DNA of 64,000 nt, taken from the NCBI RefSeq assembly GCF_033807575.1, contig NC_084721.1, positions 4,402,001 through 4,466,000 of the forward strand. Direction: 5' to 3'. The position numbers were made by a program, and so were the translations under genes. Of this stretch, positions 36,101-44,500 are shown piece by piece. Every line of letters starts with the position of its first letter. Positions within the stretch are counted from its first letter, which is position 1. The notes beneath the pieces are model-generated. The model had not been told where the DNA came from, did no database searches, and worked only from the letters and a program-made list of their open reading frames with translations. The DNA is from Cydia pomonella. Its lineage: Eukaryota > Arthropoda > Insecta > Lepidoptera > Tortricidae.

Positions 36101-36338
36101 AAAGGATAATTCGTACCACCATACTACTATTATTAGCAAATACCACTACCACTATTATTGTTATGTGACTTGACCTATAACTATTTGTTGACAGAATATA
36201 TCGGTGTGGGATTTCGAGCTGAGCGCCGCAGAGATGGCGGAACTGAACGCGTTGGACCGCGGCGAGGCGGGACGCATTTGCGACTTCAGCTTCTTCCTGG
36301 GCGTTGAGAAACACCCCGAGTTCCCCTTCAAGAAGTAG
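21176..36338 (+). CDS. Aldo-keto reductase, complete, seven exons, 324 aa
   Basis: Cytosolic NADPH-dependent reductase of aldehydes, ketones or sugars. Exons: 21176-21247, 25281-25461, 26344-26531, 33230-33340, 33744-33871, 35224-35374 and 36195-36338. All have AG acceptors and GT donors, and the phases join to 975 nt. It starts MALPEHFELSNGDRMPRIGF and has the catalytic tetrad: Asp in GYRHFDSARAYENE, Tyr in the same block, Lys in VVTKLPP and His in LYLMHTPF. Then come GVSNLNAEQL, VVAYSSLGS and the cofactor-binding IAAIPKSTNPQRIQ, ending HPEFPFKK. Length is normal for AKR1/AKR2-type enzymes. Relatives in moths are often annotated as 1,5-anhydro-D-fructose reductase or aldose reductase-like; the substrate cannot be told. 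The 4.0-kb and 6.7-kb introns hold nested ORFs and many MITEs. Relic copies of exons 6 and 7 follow those exons. Confidence 0.95.
21470..21593. mobile_element. MITE related to 28113-28352
   Basis: Inverted ends GTCTGACCATG / CTTGGTCTGAC. Internal 'caagtgttactttaaacg' and CTTCTATGAAATTATG are shared with the larger palindromic element at 28113-28352, so both belong to one family. Confidence 0.7.
21630..21717. mobile_element. Small hairpin MITE
   Basis: TGGCCAAGGTG...AAATATCTGAACA is mirrored by TGTTCAGATATTTTTGGGCA and CCTTGGCA. It is 88 bp and folds into one stem-loop. Confidence 0.7.
22941..23874. mobile_element. ~930-bp non-autonomous DNA element
   Basis: The left end ATCTCCTTGGAATTCACGGG + CCTATAAAT matches the inverted right end ATCTCCTTGGATTTCACCGG + CCTATAAAT over about 30 bp. 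The interior has only chance open frames. Confidence 0.75.
23954..24198. mobile_element. MITE (TIR 'TACCGTCAACTTCCTCAA')
   Basis: TACCGTCAACTTCCTCAA near the left end is exactly mirrored by TTGAGGAAGTTGACGGTA at the right. Length about 245 bp, AT-rich centre. Confidence 0.75.
24273..24626 (-). CDS. Uncharacterised 117-aa ORF nested in AKR intron 1 (opposite strand)
   Basis: An open frame from ATG (24626) to a stop at 24273, in a patch clearly more GC-rich than its flanks. The protein is acidic at the N-terminus (MQELEQTEDRYSLEECCAST), then has 'SSGDCSDSEASFKRRLKCEH' and a basic C-terminus (FFKKRIKVPYRKRNQTKYN). No known domain was recognised. The ATG overlaps a possible acceptor (ATGCAG|GAACTGG), so this could be the last exon of a spliced minus-strand gene rather than a single-exon gene. 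No AATAAA was seen just after the stop. Expression is unproven; its serine/cysteine-rich and basic composition resembles that of the two orphan genes in intron 3. Confidence 0.45.
   Translation of the reverse strand: MQELEQTEDRYSLEECCASTSRGLSHSSGDCSDSEASFKRRLKCEHSHGAYRCTSTLNRPCAIKDSSTKIRQSKWRSLITFFKKRIKVPYRKRNQTKYNPEVLIRDSKALSQVVPLK
24903..25076. mobile_element. MITE (TIR 'GGCCTGTGCACACCGG')
   Basis: Left GGCCTGTGCACACCGGATGC + GTGTGCGTAGAC and right inverted GGCCAGAAAACCGGTTGC + GTGTGCATAGAC, both followed by GCACGTGCGC. Length 174 bp. Confidence 0.75.
25462..26343. other. AKR intron 2
   Basis: AT-rich. It carries 'TTACAACTTGCCCC'-type motifs at about 25618 and 25968, probably the ends of an uncharacterised non-autonomous element. 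Nothing else was recognised. Confidence 0.4.
26532..27099. other. Start of AKR intron 3, upstream of the first nested gene
   Basis: AT-rich DNA that presumably contains the promoter of the nested gene at 27100. No clear element was seen. Confidence 0.35.
27100..27801 (+). CDS. Intronless orphan gene nested in AKR intron 3, 233 aa
   Basis: A single uninterrupted frame from ATG (preceded by ACAAA, a reasonable insect start context) to a stop at 27799-27801. The protein has no recognised domain. Visible features are a lysine-rich N-terminal third ('SHLKTKPKKILNAIKSRIL'), a polar, probably disordered middle (PWSNGLGSPPSNNNIERKKK), an acidic stretch ('ETEEQTLREIELTD'), a short cysteine cluster FLCPCCTGE (about residues 155-163), and a basic C-terminus ending NIIRNTWQYI. 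Being intronless and nested in the same orientation inside a host intron fits a young or retro-derived gene, often testis-expressed; that is inference. Length and frame make chance unlikely in such AT-rich DNA. Confidence 0.7.
   Translation: MGVKFTEKINDSYNYNGIFHNSEVYKECSHLKTKPKKILNAIKSRILTQTPQKVNNKQNIKNHDEEPWSNGLGSPPSNNNIERKKKISESDTFSPPEYAVVGHVPAGETEEQTLREIELTDAVQESLDNSTLTEGVSVKLHGPRKIWNTVNIPRFLCPCCTGEDAIETMHIPKDSYESIDLSKKSNVTLPPLDIDTSLLSIVTYTPKRMRLINKSKMYINTVKNIIRNTWQYI
27868..27928 (+). pseudogene. Stray AKR-like exon in AKR intron 3
   Basis: After a possible TAG acceptor the frame reads IEIYLDTPAATLQYMEVVES, ending with G at a GTAATT donor. 'T.QYMEVVESG' resembles the stretch just before the GVSN motif of many aldo-keto reductases (T/W...MEELVESG). 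The real gene has VWK|SLLKLKESG at this point, split between exons 3 and 4. The fragment spans that junction, so it may be a relic exon of a paralogue with a different intron position. The phase (ends in phase 1) does not fit exon 4 (starts in phase 0), so splicing it in would break the frame. Confidence 0.4.
28113..28352. mobile_element. 240-bp near-perfect palindromic MITE
   Basis: The two halves are inverted repeats: ACCAAGCTAACATGGCAGCG + ATTTTGATAG at the left, CTATCAAAATCGCTGCCATG + TTAGCTTGG at the right, with outer GAGAAAGTATA / TATACTTTCTC. Related to 21470-21593. Confidence 0.85.
28353..29400. other. AKR intron 3, between nested elements
   Basis: AT-rich with a few GC-richer patches (for example 28600-28760). 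No gene or clear terminal repeat was recognised. Confidence 0.35.
29401..30440 (-). mobile_element. Older MITE split by a younger hAT element
   Basis: If 29510-30380 is removed, the flanks join into one repeat matching 46251-46464 in reverse complement (shared GTAAATTTACTGCCATCTTT, CGACACATGAT, 'GTCAAATG', AAAAAGTGGCGCCA). Further copies lie at about 35830-36010 and 43290-43440. The family's own ends are inverted in the 46251 copy. Confidence 0.8.
29510..30372. mobile_element. Non-autonomous hAT element with 8-bp target duplication
   Basis: Terminal repeats CAGAGATGGGC (left) and GCCCAACTCTG (right) fit hAT ends. The flanking 8 bp GTCGAAAG are identical (29502-29509 and 30373-30380), the duplication length typical of hAT transposition. 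Both sub-terminal regions are packed with GATTAC/GATTCC/AATCAG motifs in alternating orientation. No transposase. Confidence 0.9.
30695..32653 (+). CDS. Intronless orphan gene nested in AKR intron 3, 652 aa, repeat-rich
   Basis: A single frame from the first in-frame ATG (30695) to TAA (32651-32653), followed by AATAAATAAA. Residues ~8-93 are cysteine-rich (FFCKYMCCCGWCCTKKCVTC, 'CSQCKKCCQCKTC'). Residues ~108-170 are about ten copies of a proline/glycine block of the type PAGLAPPGPAGL (30-bp DNA repeat with GGCCTAGCTCCGCC). Residues ~384-547 are four 41-residue repeats (NSSSSTLKRRTKAQEENSLS ... HYDKLYAYHL), 123 bp each, the last three nearly identical in DNA. The C-terminus is basic, then 'FQFSDSSTMLRIPTVSNLF'. 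No known family was recognised; cysteine-rich intronless genes are often male-germline, but that is inference. The open frame through 123-bp repeats argues for selection or a very recent expansion. Confidence 0.75.
   Translation: MPSSYHQQCQPRVIKCPRGGRCGQPAAPRRLKACSDQCPNPRQCRYEKKSRDWEFFCKYMCCCGWCCTKKCVTCCSQCKKCCQCKTCIRKPKGPKVLKDKKGKIQLRPPAPAGLAPPGPAGLAPPSAAGLAPPGPAGLTPPGPAGLAPPGPAGLGSPAPAGLVPATPGATNLPSPAGATNIKQPSPEEAMNAAKVQASAQVGPQNVRKESKGIPGSSKTSITNLATAKGRRESSLDAKIENAQVEDNNVQKAVEFKNRKNVYYLYYCKVGSMKSMKESKSTIPKPPEILPHFRAYGKSLQCIYVENNALEMKHSECIQKGTNAIKSDNSLHKDRFIMPESAIPGPSQSTKSPHTQRRPFSDGLFWLWGRKKRNKNVEAPQDKTANSSSSSLKSRTRTKEENSLNVNCPTSTITHYDKLYAYHLKANSSSSTLKRRTKAQEENSLSVNCPISTITHYDKLYAYHLKANSSSSTLKRRTKAQEENSLSVNCPISTITHYDKLYAYHLKANSSSSTLKRRTKAQEENSLSVNCPISTITHYDKLYAYHLNQKVYKDSQSVNKEIPSIQDNTRITIRQSRRRNRRGFDLTTALRKLSKKSSISPVIRKPSTTTVVIHLSDFQFSDSSTMLRIPTVSNLFQNKEFQKPLIIKDCDKS
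31844..32335 (+). repeat. Four in-frame 123-bp coding repeats
   Basis: Copies begin (GCAAATTCGTCCAGTTCC) at 31844, 31967, 32090 and 32213, exactly 123 bp apart. The first copy is the most diverged; copies 2-4 are nearly identical, suggesting recent unequal exchange. Confidence 0.95.
32654..33229. other. End of AKR intron 3
   Basis: AT-rich, including a short (GTTT)n run at 33055-33078. No other element was recognised. Confidence 0.45.
33975..34129. mobile_element. MITE (TIR 'AGGCTG.GTTTYCACC')
   Basis: Left AGGCTGAGTTTTCACCGGAG + ATGAGCGAGG and right inverted AGGCTGCGTTTCCACCAGAG + ATGTGCGAGG, flanked by TA. It lies in AKR intron 5. Confidence 0.75.
34130..35223. other. AKR intron 5, remainder
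   Basis: Contains a GC-richer repeat-like piece at 34180-34280 ('gaaacgtcggaaataaaggtaac'), of a kind I recognise from moth genomes. Otherwise AT-rich with nothing recognisable. Confidence 0.4.
35400..35460 (+). repeat. Relic of AKR exon 6 start
   Basis: ACGCTCATATCCAGACCTGA followed by 'cgctggggcc...ctcgggtggcgaggc' resembles the start of exon 6 (GCGCTCATACCCCGACCTGC, 'gttggagccggtgacccgggcagcggcggc'). It lies 25 bp after the exon 6 donor. About 55 bp can be aligned by eye. Confidence 0.6.
35505..35605 (-). repeat. Dispersed repeat, first copy at 10797-10905
   Basis: The reverse complement shares CATCAACCTT(C/T)GTGC, TTCCGACAAGGT and GGCGTGGCGTTC with the copy downstream of NAA40. Family not identified. 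Confidence 0.7.
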
Positions 36339-36790
36339 CCTTAACGTTGTGAATCGTAAATACTAGGCAATAAGGTTACTTTTACTGCGAGCTGAGCACC
36401 TCAGAGATGGCGGAATTAAACGCATTATACGCCGGCGGTCAGGCAGGATGTATCTGCGGGTCCAACATCTTCAGAGCATCGAGAAACACCATAAAATATC
36501 ATGAAGTAGCCATGCCATTATGATCCTTAAATACAATTGGACAAGGTTACATTTACTACGAGCTGAGCACTGCAGATATTACCAAGCTGAACGTGCTGGA
36601 CTGCAGCGTTAACAAACTCGCCAAGTTCTGCGTCAAGAAGTACCCTTGCCGTAATAATCCATAAACTACTGGTCAATAAGGTCGGGAATAGCAATTCCGG
36701 ATTGCGCTAATATGCTGTAATATATTCAGATGCCATGACAAGATGAAATTCGAGCAGCGTCAAGAGATACTTCGAGTTCTTCAAAAGCCT
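36339..36790 (+). repeat. Tandem relic copies of AKR exon 7 plus 3' UTR (~172-bp period)
   Basis: GAGCTGAGC of the last exon (36216) recurs at 36389 and 36560. Each copy carries exon 7 sequence (for example CAGAGATGGCGGAATTAAAC) and part of the 3' UTR ('tactaggcaataaggttac'). A third, shorter fragment at ~36751-36785 resembles only the end of the exon ('cgagttcttcaaaag'). All have frame breaks. Confidence 0.85.
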
Positions 36791-37660
36791 CATGTCTCCT
36801 AGCCTCAAGCCTTATCTGCTGCCCGATAGAGACGCATCTATGAGAATTATTGCTTTCTCATTCTAATCCCCTGCTGTATCGGTTGTAGACGCTAGACGAT
36901 TTTCAAGGAGTAAAGAGCGCAGCTTGATTTTGACGCGTGATAAAAAATTGTTTGTCATATTTTGTAGTAGGTATCTGGATGTTGACTCTTATTCGCATGT
37001 GATAGAAAAATTACTCATTGTTTATAAGAAATAGGAAATTATTGCATGTTGAATAATATAATTTATTTGGTTTATAAGTACAAGAATACAATGTACATAC
37101 AAACAAATTATAATAATAATACCTAAGGTAGCAAGAACAGTAAGAATATTTTTGAAAATACGTGTTTATAGTTTATGTACAATATTTTTGGCTCTAAGAA
37201 ATATTAAACAAAATTACCAAATATTTTGTTTTATGTAATCCAAGATCAGTAGTCATTTTGATGACGTCATCCCGCTGAAGTAGATGGCCGGCGCCGCTGT
37301 ATCTCGGCAATTTTGGAGACCCAATACTATGCGAAACAAAACATACTAAAAGTTGGTAGCGGTTTCCGTCTCTGAACTATCTCTTCGACCATTTCCCATA
37401 AAACTAGACGGCCAACTTCGAGCTTAAATATTGTGCACTTAACACGTTCACAGTCCAGTGCCCCATATATGGGTCACGCTGCACTATCTCCACAGTCTCC
37501 ACACGTTCGTGCCCCACATATGGATCACGAAGATACGTCCAGTTACGCACTTAGATTAGTATAACTTCATACTGCATGATAATACGTACAGAGATAATTC
37601 TTATATAGGTAATAATATTTTTGGCTTAGTTAAACAACAGCATACAGTTATTGGTCTAAA

Positions 37661-37807
37661 GGATGACTCATGCTAGACCGGGCCGAGGTGTCCGACACGT
37701 CATATTCTATGATGGCTGATCGGTGATCACGTGGTAAGTACTTTCCATAGAAAACGATGCGTCGGAAGCTCCGGCCCGGCCCTGGTCCGGTCTATCGTGA
37801 GTCATGC
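37661..37807. mobile_element. Hairpin MITE
   Basis: Left GATGACTCATGCTAGACCGG and inverted right CATGACTCACGATAGACCGG, followed inwards by GTCCGACACG / TTCCGACGCATCG. Length about 147 bp. Confidence 0.7.
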
Positions 37808-37855
37808 TTAATTCGAGTGTGTCCTTGTTTTTTCTTAGTGAAATGCATACATGTA

Positions 37856-37942
37856 TAGATCGTGTCATTCACGACGACGCGTGCCTTCCACTCGTATTGT
37901 TATGTTGTTAAAGGTTAGACTTGACAAATCTGCGCGTCATTA
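37856..37942. mobile_element. Truncated copy of the 14815-14916 MITE
   Basis: TAGATCGTGTCATTCACGAC, GACGCGTG, then AAATCTGCGCGTCAT at its far end. This matches the reverse complement of 14815-14916, with the outer end missing where the next MITE begins. Confidence 0.6.
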
Positions 37943-38096
37943 GGCGGGTCCACACAAAGTGAGCATTCGCGTGAGGCAATTTCCTCACGTACAAAACGAC
38001 CAGTGTAGACGTGCCTCTGCCGAGGCGGCGCGCGCATTTTCCTCGCCTGAGCACAATGTATACTCGCGCGTATGCTCGCTCTGTGTGGACCCGTCT
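37943..38096. mobile_element. MITE (TIR 'GGCGGGTCCACACA')
   Basis: Left GGCGGGTCCACACAAAGTGA + GCAT and inverted right GACGGGTCCACACAGAGCGA + GCAT. Length about 154 bp, GC-rich. Confidence 0.75.
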
Positions 38097-38559
38097 ATTG
38101 TGGATAACACAAACTATAGTATGGAAACCTTGGAAGATTTAACTGGAGACGCCTGTCTGTAATTTTTGCGGGGAAGGGTCACGTCAAATGTATGGCTATT
38201 TGTACGTAACAGGTACAGGTTTGTGCGTACTTATATGGCGATTGCGATAAATTTACAAACAAACTGACTGTACTTACAGGTAGGTTTAGTTAAAAAATTA
38301 CCTCACTGGTAGAGTAGGTTATACCTATAGTACTAACATAACACTACCAACTAACAGCCAAACATAACCGGTTATCGATGGACCTTATATATTTGCAATA
38401 AGGTGTAGGAATTATCACATAACAGCGTGGACAATGCATAAAATTTAAATGTATAATACTGAATTTCATTTCACTTTGAAATGAACCTTCCTTGCCAACA
38501 GTCACTCTAGGAGTGCAGTTTTAATCATCGATGTCTGTAAAGTACAATTGATTATTAAA

Positions 38560-41500
38560 ATGGCGCTTATTTTGAAAGCTGCAGTGAGATTATATTATTA
38601 TTTAAATGAAGATATTGCAGGTAAGGTCAAACAACTATTTTCAAGTCCGTACTCAAATCGTTCACGTTACAAACTTTCATCGCCTATTTAACGAATTATT
38701 ATTGTTTTATGAATTATCAAAAACGCTGAAATTACTTTAATTTTTTTTTATATACTACCTTTCACGAAGTTTCAAGTTCCTAGCCTAAAATAAAACTGGA
38801 TACAAAAATGTAACCCCTTTTTAACCACCTTACGGGTTGAATTTTTCAAAATCGTTTCTTATCTCTTGTAAACTTTACAAATGCAACCTATTGTGCAAAC
38901 TTCAACTTTCTAGCTTTTGTAGATTCGGCTCTGCGTTGATGAATCAATTCGTCAGTTATGCATTACTGTTTCAGTACTTTATGCAAAACATTGAAAACTG
39001 TCCCAAGTCTAATGTAGACGCTTATCCCTAATTCCGAAATCCAATTTCTACTTAACAATTTTGAGCTTCTCGCCTTTTTGTGTCCTTGAACAGTAGAAAG
39101 TTTTAAATATATGAGTTATTTAAGGAAATAAAAGCGCTACGTGCTTCATCAAAGGCCAATGTTGAATCATATTGTACGAGTCTATACAATGATTCTGCTA
39201 AGCTCTATCGCATTTTTCTCCCACCATAGATCCGCGAACCCAAAACTGGTTCCTAATGAGGACGCCATGGCCCGGGGTAGCCATCATCGTGCTATACTTG
39301 GCGTCTGTGTTGTATTGGCTGCCGGCGTTCATGCGCTCGCGGCGCGCTTACGACCTGCGCGGCGTCATCGCGTTATACAACGCCGCGCAGATCATTATGT
39401 GCGGCTACGTGGTTTATAAAGTGAGTAGGTATATATGACGCCATTGCCCGGGCAGCCATCATGGCGTAATGTTCCATAGTTCTACTGGTTGCCGGCGTCC
39501 ACGTGCTCGCGGCGCGCTTACGACCTTCGCGGTTGTCAAAGCGGTTGGTAGGTATCTAAAGTGAGTTGACTATAGGCATCATTTGACGCTATGCCCGTGG
39601 GTAACGCCCTAGTATATCACATTCATATGATTCTACAGATACAGGTAGTTACGGCTCTGGGGATTTTCCTATCTTTCCACATCAGTTTTACAAAAAAAGA
39701 GATTTTAAGTTTTCCTAAATCGGGCAAGGGATCGTCCTCTCCGTTTTTTTTTCGATTGTTTCTTCAAGTTTATTAACCCCTGTTCTAATGTAATCTTATT
39801 CCACAGAGCCTCGTGTTGGGTTGGTTCAGCCACTACCGCTTGTTCTGCCAGCCGGTGGACGAGGGCCCCAACAGCGTAGAGTACGCGTGGCACGTCTGCT
39901 ACGGGTATTTCTACATCAAGATCATTGATCTGCTTGACACGGTACGGTTCCACAGTTGGGTTGGGCTGTTTCTGAAACTCCTGTCCACCTGTGGAGTAAG
40001 TAGGCGTACGTGTATCTGCTACGGGTATTTCTACATTACATTTATCTTCTAGACACGGCACGGTTCCACAGTTGTGCTGGGCTGGATCAGGTACTCCTGA
40101 TCACCTGTGGAGTAAGTACGAGTGTGTCTGCTACGAGTGCTACGGGTACATCTACATCACGATCATTAACCTGCTTGACACGGTACGGTTCCACAGTTGG
40201 GTTGGGCTGTTTCTGGAACTCCTGTTCACCTGTGGAGTAAGTAGGCGTACGTGTATCTGCTACGGGTATTTCTACATTACATTTATCTTCTAGACACGGC
40301 ACGGTTCCACAGTTGTGCTGGGCTGGATCAGGTACTCCTGATCACCTGTGGAGTAAGTACGAGTGTGTCTGCTACGAGTGCTACGGGTACATCTACATCA
40401 CGATCATTAACCTGCTTGACACGGTACGGTTCCACAGTTGGGTTGGGCTGTTTCAGGAACTCCTGTTCACCTGTGGAGTAAGTACGCGTGCGTGTATCCG
40501 CTACGGGTATTTCTACATTACATTTATCTTCTAGACACGGTACGGTTCCACAGTTGTGCTGGGCTGGATCAGGTACTCCTGGTCACCTGTGGAGTAGATA
40601 CGCGTGTGCCCGCGACGGGTTGTAGGCTGCTTCTGTTTTGTCAGCCGGTGCACGAGAGCCATAACAGCATGGAGTACTCATGGCATCTCTGCTACGGATA
40701 CTATTTTGAAACCTTGACGCGGTACGAAATGGCACTGAAATCAAATGCCTTTACTGTACCTAGAGACCTAGACATAAAGCGAGCTTAGTATAACAACCTA
40801 CACAGTAGAGCAAAAATGCTAGGTATCTATAGCCCACCCCATATATATATATATATATATATATATACCCCACTTCGAAAATACTTCTCGCTCCTTTTTT
40901 ATGATAGAGGAGGCAAACGAGCAGACGGATCACCTGATGGTAAGAGATTACCGCCGCGCATGGACACCTGCAGCACCAGAGGGGCATTACGCTCTTTTCT
41001 TTAAGGTTTGAAGGTCGTATCGGTCTGGAAATACCGCAGACGACAGTTCATTCCACAGTTTAGCTGTGCGAGGCAGAAAGTTCCTGGAGAAACGCACAGT
41101 TGAGGACTGCTAACCATCCTTAGTACCTGATTAATGATAATTACCTATAAAATTCGTTATCTTTAAACATTTGATTCTCTATACCTCTTGACGACCCTGC
41201 CTATGAAGCCGATGGTCCCAGGTTCAAATCCTGGTAAGGGCATTTATTCATGTGATGTGCATGGATATTTGTTCCTGAGTCATGGGTGTTTTCTATGTAT
41301 TTAATTATTTATAAATATTTATATATTATATATATCGTTGTCCAGGTACCCTCAACACAAGCCTTATTGAGCTTAGTAAGACTTAGTCAATTTGTGTAAT
41401 AATGTCCTATAATATTTCTTAATATTATTATTTATACCTACATATGAGTATGTACCATGTTATCCATCGCGTGGATAATTTACATGGTCAGCGGATGTTA

Positions 41501-44500
41501 TATGCACTATCATGCAAATCTTACTATTGAATTCAAATTAAAACATGACGTGAACGTTAGTTAATATGAACCTAAACCTCAACCTGTATCGAGGTTTTGT
41601 ACTGTTAGGCGTATTCTAATAATTTATTTTATCCTAAGGCACTTTAAGCATGAAAAAGTAATGAGCAAGTAAGCGGATTGTCTAACTGGCGGCGAGAAAA
41701 CGAGTAGCGATGCGAGCGAGTGCAGATGTAATAGAGCAAATAATCGTCCAAATTTCACACTGCCAATGCCAATGCGTACCTTTATTTTCTAAGAGAAACC
41801 ATATGCCTGTGAAGAAAGAATTTGCACTCGCTTCTCGCTGATCGCTGCCCATTGGACACTTGCCATATTGAGAGTCAATAGGTAGCAAAAGTACATTCTG
41901 AATTTGACCTTGACTGTTATTTACTCACATTATTTTAACTCCACCACCCCTCACTTCCACTAAATTCCTTATGAACTTGACTATTTAGAACATGGTTAAA
42001 TATAGACACGGTGTGTTCCAGGTATTCTTCATATTGAGGAAGAAGCAAGAACAAGTGACGTTTCTACACGTGTACCATCACTTCGGCGTGATAATGGTGG
42101 CGTGGGGCATCACCAAGTGGGTGCCAGGTGAGATTCACTTCATCAAATTTAATTCTTACACTTTCAAAACGTAATACAATATTATACCTAGTTTCCTTAA
42201 AACAAGGCATACAATCGATTGTATTTCTTGCAGACATAACGAACGCGATATCTTTTTTTTTTGGTACTATGTAACGTATGCGGAATGAAATCTGGCCAAA
42301 ATTCAATGGCGTAAATAAAAACAACATCGTTATATTTTATTTTCCATATTTTTAATTTTTGTATTTAATAACGTTAAATACAAGATAAAGTATACTGCAA
42401 TGCGAGATTACACTAATGTTGGCATTTTTTTAGTTACGTTTTTATCTTCCTTGGGAAAAGTTGCTTAGGAAACTTCATATGCTCAACATATTTCACATTA
42501 TCGTACGTTAGACTATTGATGTTCTCAAAATAATGGTTACCTTGCCTTGAATTTCCATTTTAAGTGACATATGATTAGTCCCCCATAAATCCGAAAATGC
42601 AAATTTAGCTGTTATTTTACATGTTTTACAAAATGACATACCCACATTTTCACAGTTATTTTTGACATTTTCAAAGACGGTGGCCTTAACTTTTATTGAA
42701 CGTTTGCCGATAGGCCGATTATCTTCAAGATATTTTTAAATTGTTCCATATTTGAATGCTCTTATGTATGTAAGATTTTGTGATCCAGAAGACTATAGCG
42801 TTCCAGTGTTTCACTGAACCATCAGATTTTCTAGCGGTAGTGTTTGTAAAGAAAAAGGACGAAAAAAAATTATAAACAGACCTCCAGCTCTAATCCGTTT
42901 CCACAAATGTTCCACTATCTTGGCTTTCGGTTATAGGGAACCTACTGGAGAAATTACATACTGTTTCGTGACGGCTAGATTGACCATAATTTCAAGAGAA
43001 AGAAATAAGAAACCCACCCATGAAACTTACCGGATTAATTGACAGATATATAGAATTTAAATGGGAAGTTAGATATAATTTCATTTTTTTTACTTTTTAC
43101 ATGTTCAAAACAAAACGTTGTCCAGATTTCACTCCGCATACGTTAAAAGTGGTCAGATTATATATATGTACCTATGTATACGTTTCCTCGCGCCTTACAA
43201 ACCGGGTTTCGAACCTCCGAACCTACTTCAGCTGTTAAATTTACTGCTCCAATATTTTGAACTAATTTACACGTCTTGGCAAAGAGAATTGAGTATAGAG
43301 GCGTATTGTTAAATTTTGTAGTCAACTAAATTTACTGCCATCTTTCGACGCAGGACTAAAACTCTTAGAATGACAATGGTTATTTGACCCATGTTCTGTC
43401 ACGTATATATTTTCATACGTGTTAGATATCAAACGCCATCTACATACATATTTTTTTGATTTTACGAGTCACGTTTTTTCTCAGACTTTATCTTATACAG
43501 AGTTTTATATATTTTTGGTCTTAGAAAGTATTCCTTTGTCTACCTATTCACGTGTTCATTCTGATCTATGTTTTACCAGGCGGGCACATGACAATGCTGG
43601 TGACGCTCAACTCTTTCGTGCACATGGTGATGTACACGTACTACCTGCTGACGTCCTGGGACGACTCCTACAAGCACTCGCTGTGGTGGAAGAAACACGT
43701 CACGCAGCTGCAAATAGTAAGTATATAGCTGGTATAATATGTACTTACCTACAGACAATATGGTGGTCGTTAACGGAACTTGATATCACCGGCTCAGCAC
43801 TACGAAATAAAATGCACCGCTCTGTTCAAACCGTAATAGTTATTTGTTTTACAAGTGGTTCGTGAAGTGGATTCTTGAGCTTTGCGAGTGTTGTAAGGCA
43901 CTAGGGTCAAACACACTTTGCCTCCGAGTGAAACAACACATTTTTCACCCTCACGCACGCAAGGAAAACACTAATAATGAAATACCAAAAAAAATCGAAC
44001 CAAATCCATATTAACGTAATAAAAACTTATCATTTAAAAGTCAATTCTACCAGCCGAGAAGGGAACAACTCAAAATTTGCATCTGATTACCCCACATGTG
44101 GATAACATGCAACTTTCTCATTCGTTTTTGAATTATCAAGAGTAGGAGTACCAATCGGTGTGGTGAAATAGTTATTTGTACAACAAGAGAGCAAAGTTTG
44201 ATATTTCTTCGAGTGCTTGTTTTGAGTCCCGTGCAAGCGAAAGATTCTATAATTTAGAATCTTGAGCGTAGTAAGGGACTCAAAAGCGCACGAGATGTAA
44301 ATAACTTTGATCTCGTGTAGTACACAAAATTTTTCACGTCAGTCAGCCATCAAAAATACAACCTGAAAAAATGTAATCCAGACGGACGGATCACTATTTC
44401 ACTCATGTTTTCTGAAGGTATTCTAACAATTAACTATAATTACCGCAATAAAACAAAACGAAAGAAATTTCAATAAAATAATACGAAAATAATGAATTAA

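Larger units (their letters stand above)
36791..38559. other. Intergenic between AKR and ELOVL genes
   Basis: Holds MITEs at 37661-37807, 37856-37942 (partial) and 37943-38096. A 'TTAACACGTTCACAGTCC' block at 37438-37560 with ATATGGGTCACG/ATATGGATCACG looks like another dispersed repeat. No gene was recognised. Confidence 0.5.

Noticed and set aside
40010..40534. Several 70-116 codon ORFs with near-identical proteins
   Set aside because: They arise from the exon 3 relic array, whose repeat keeps frames open; no start context or splice support.
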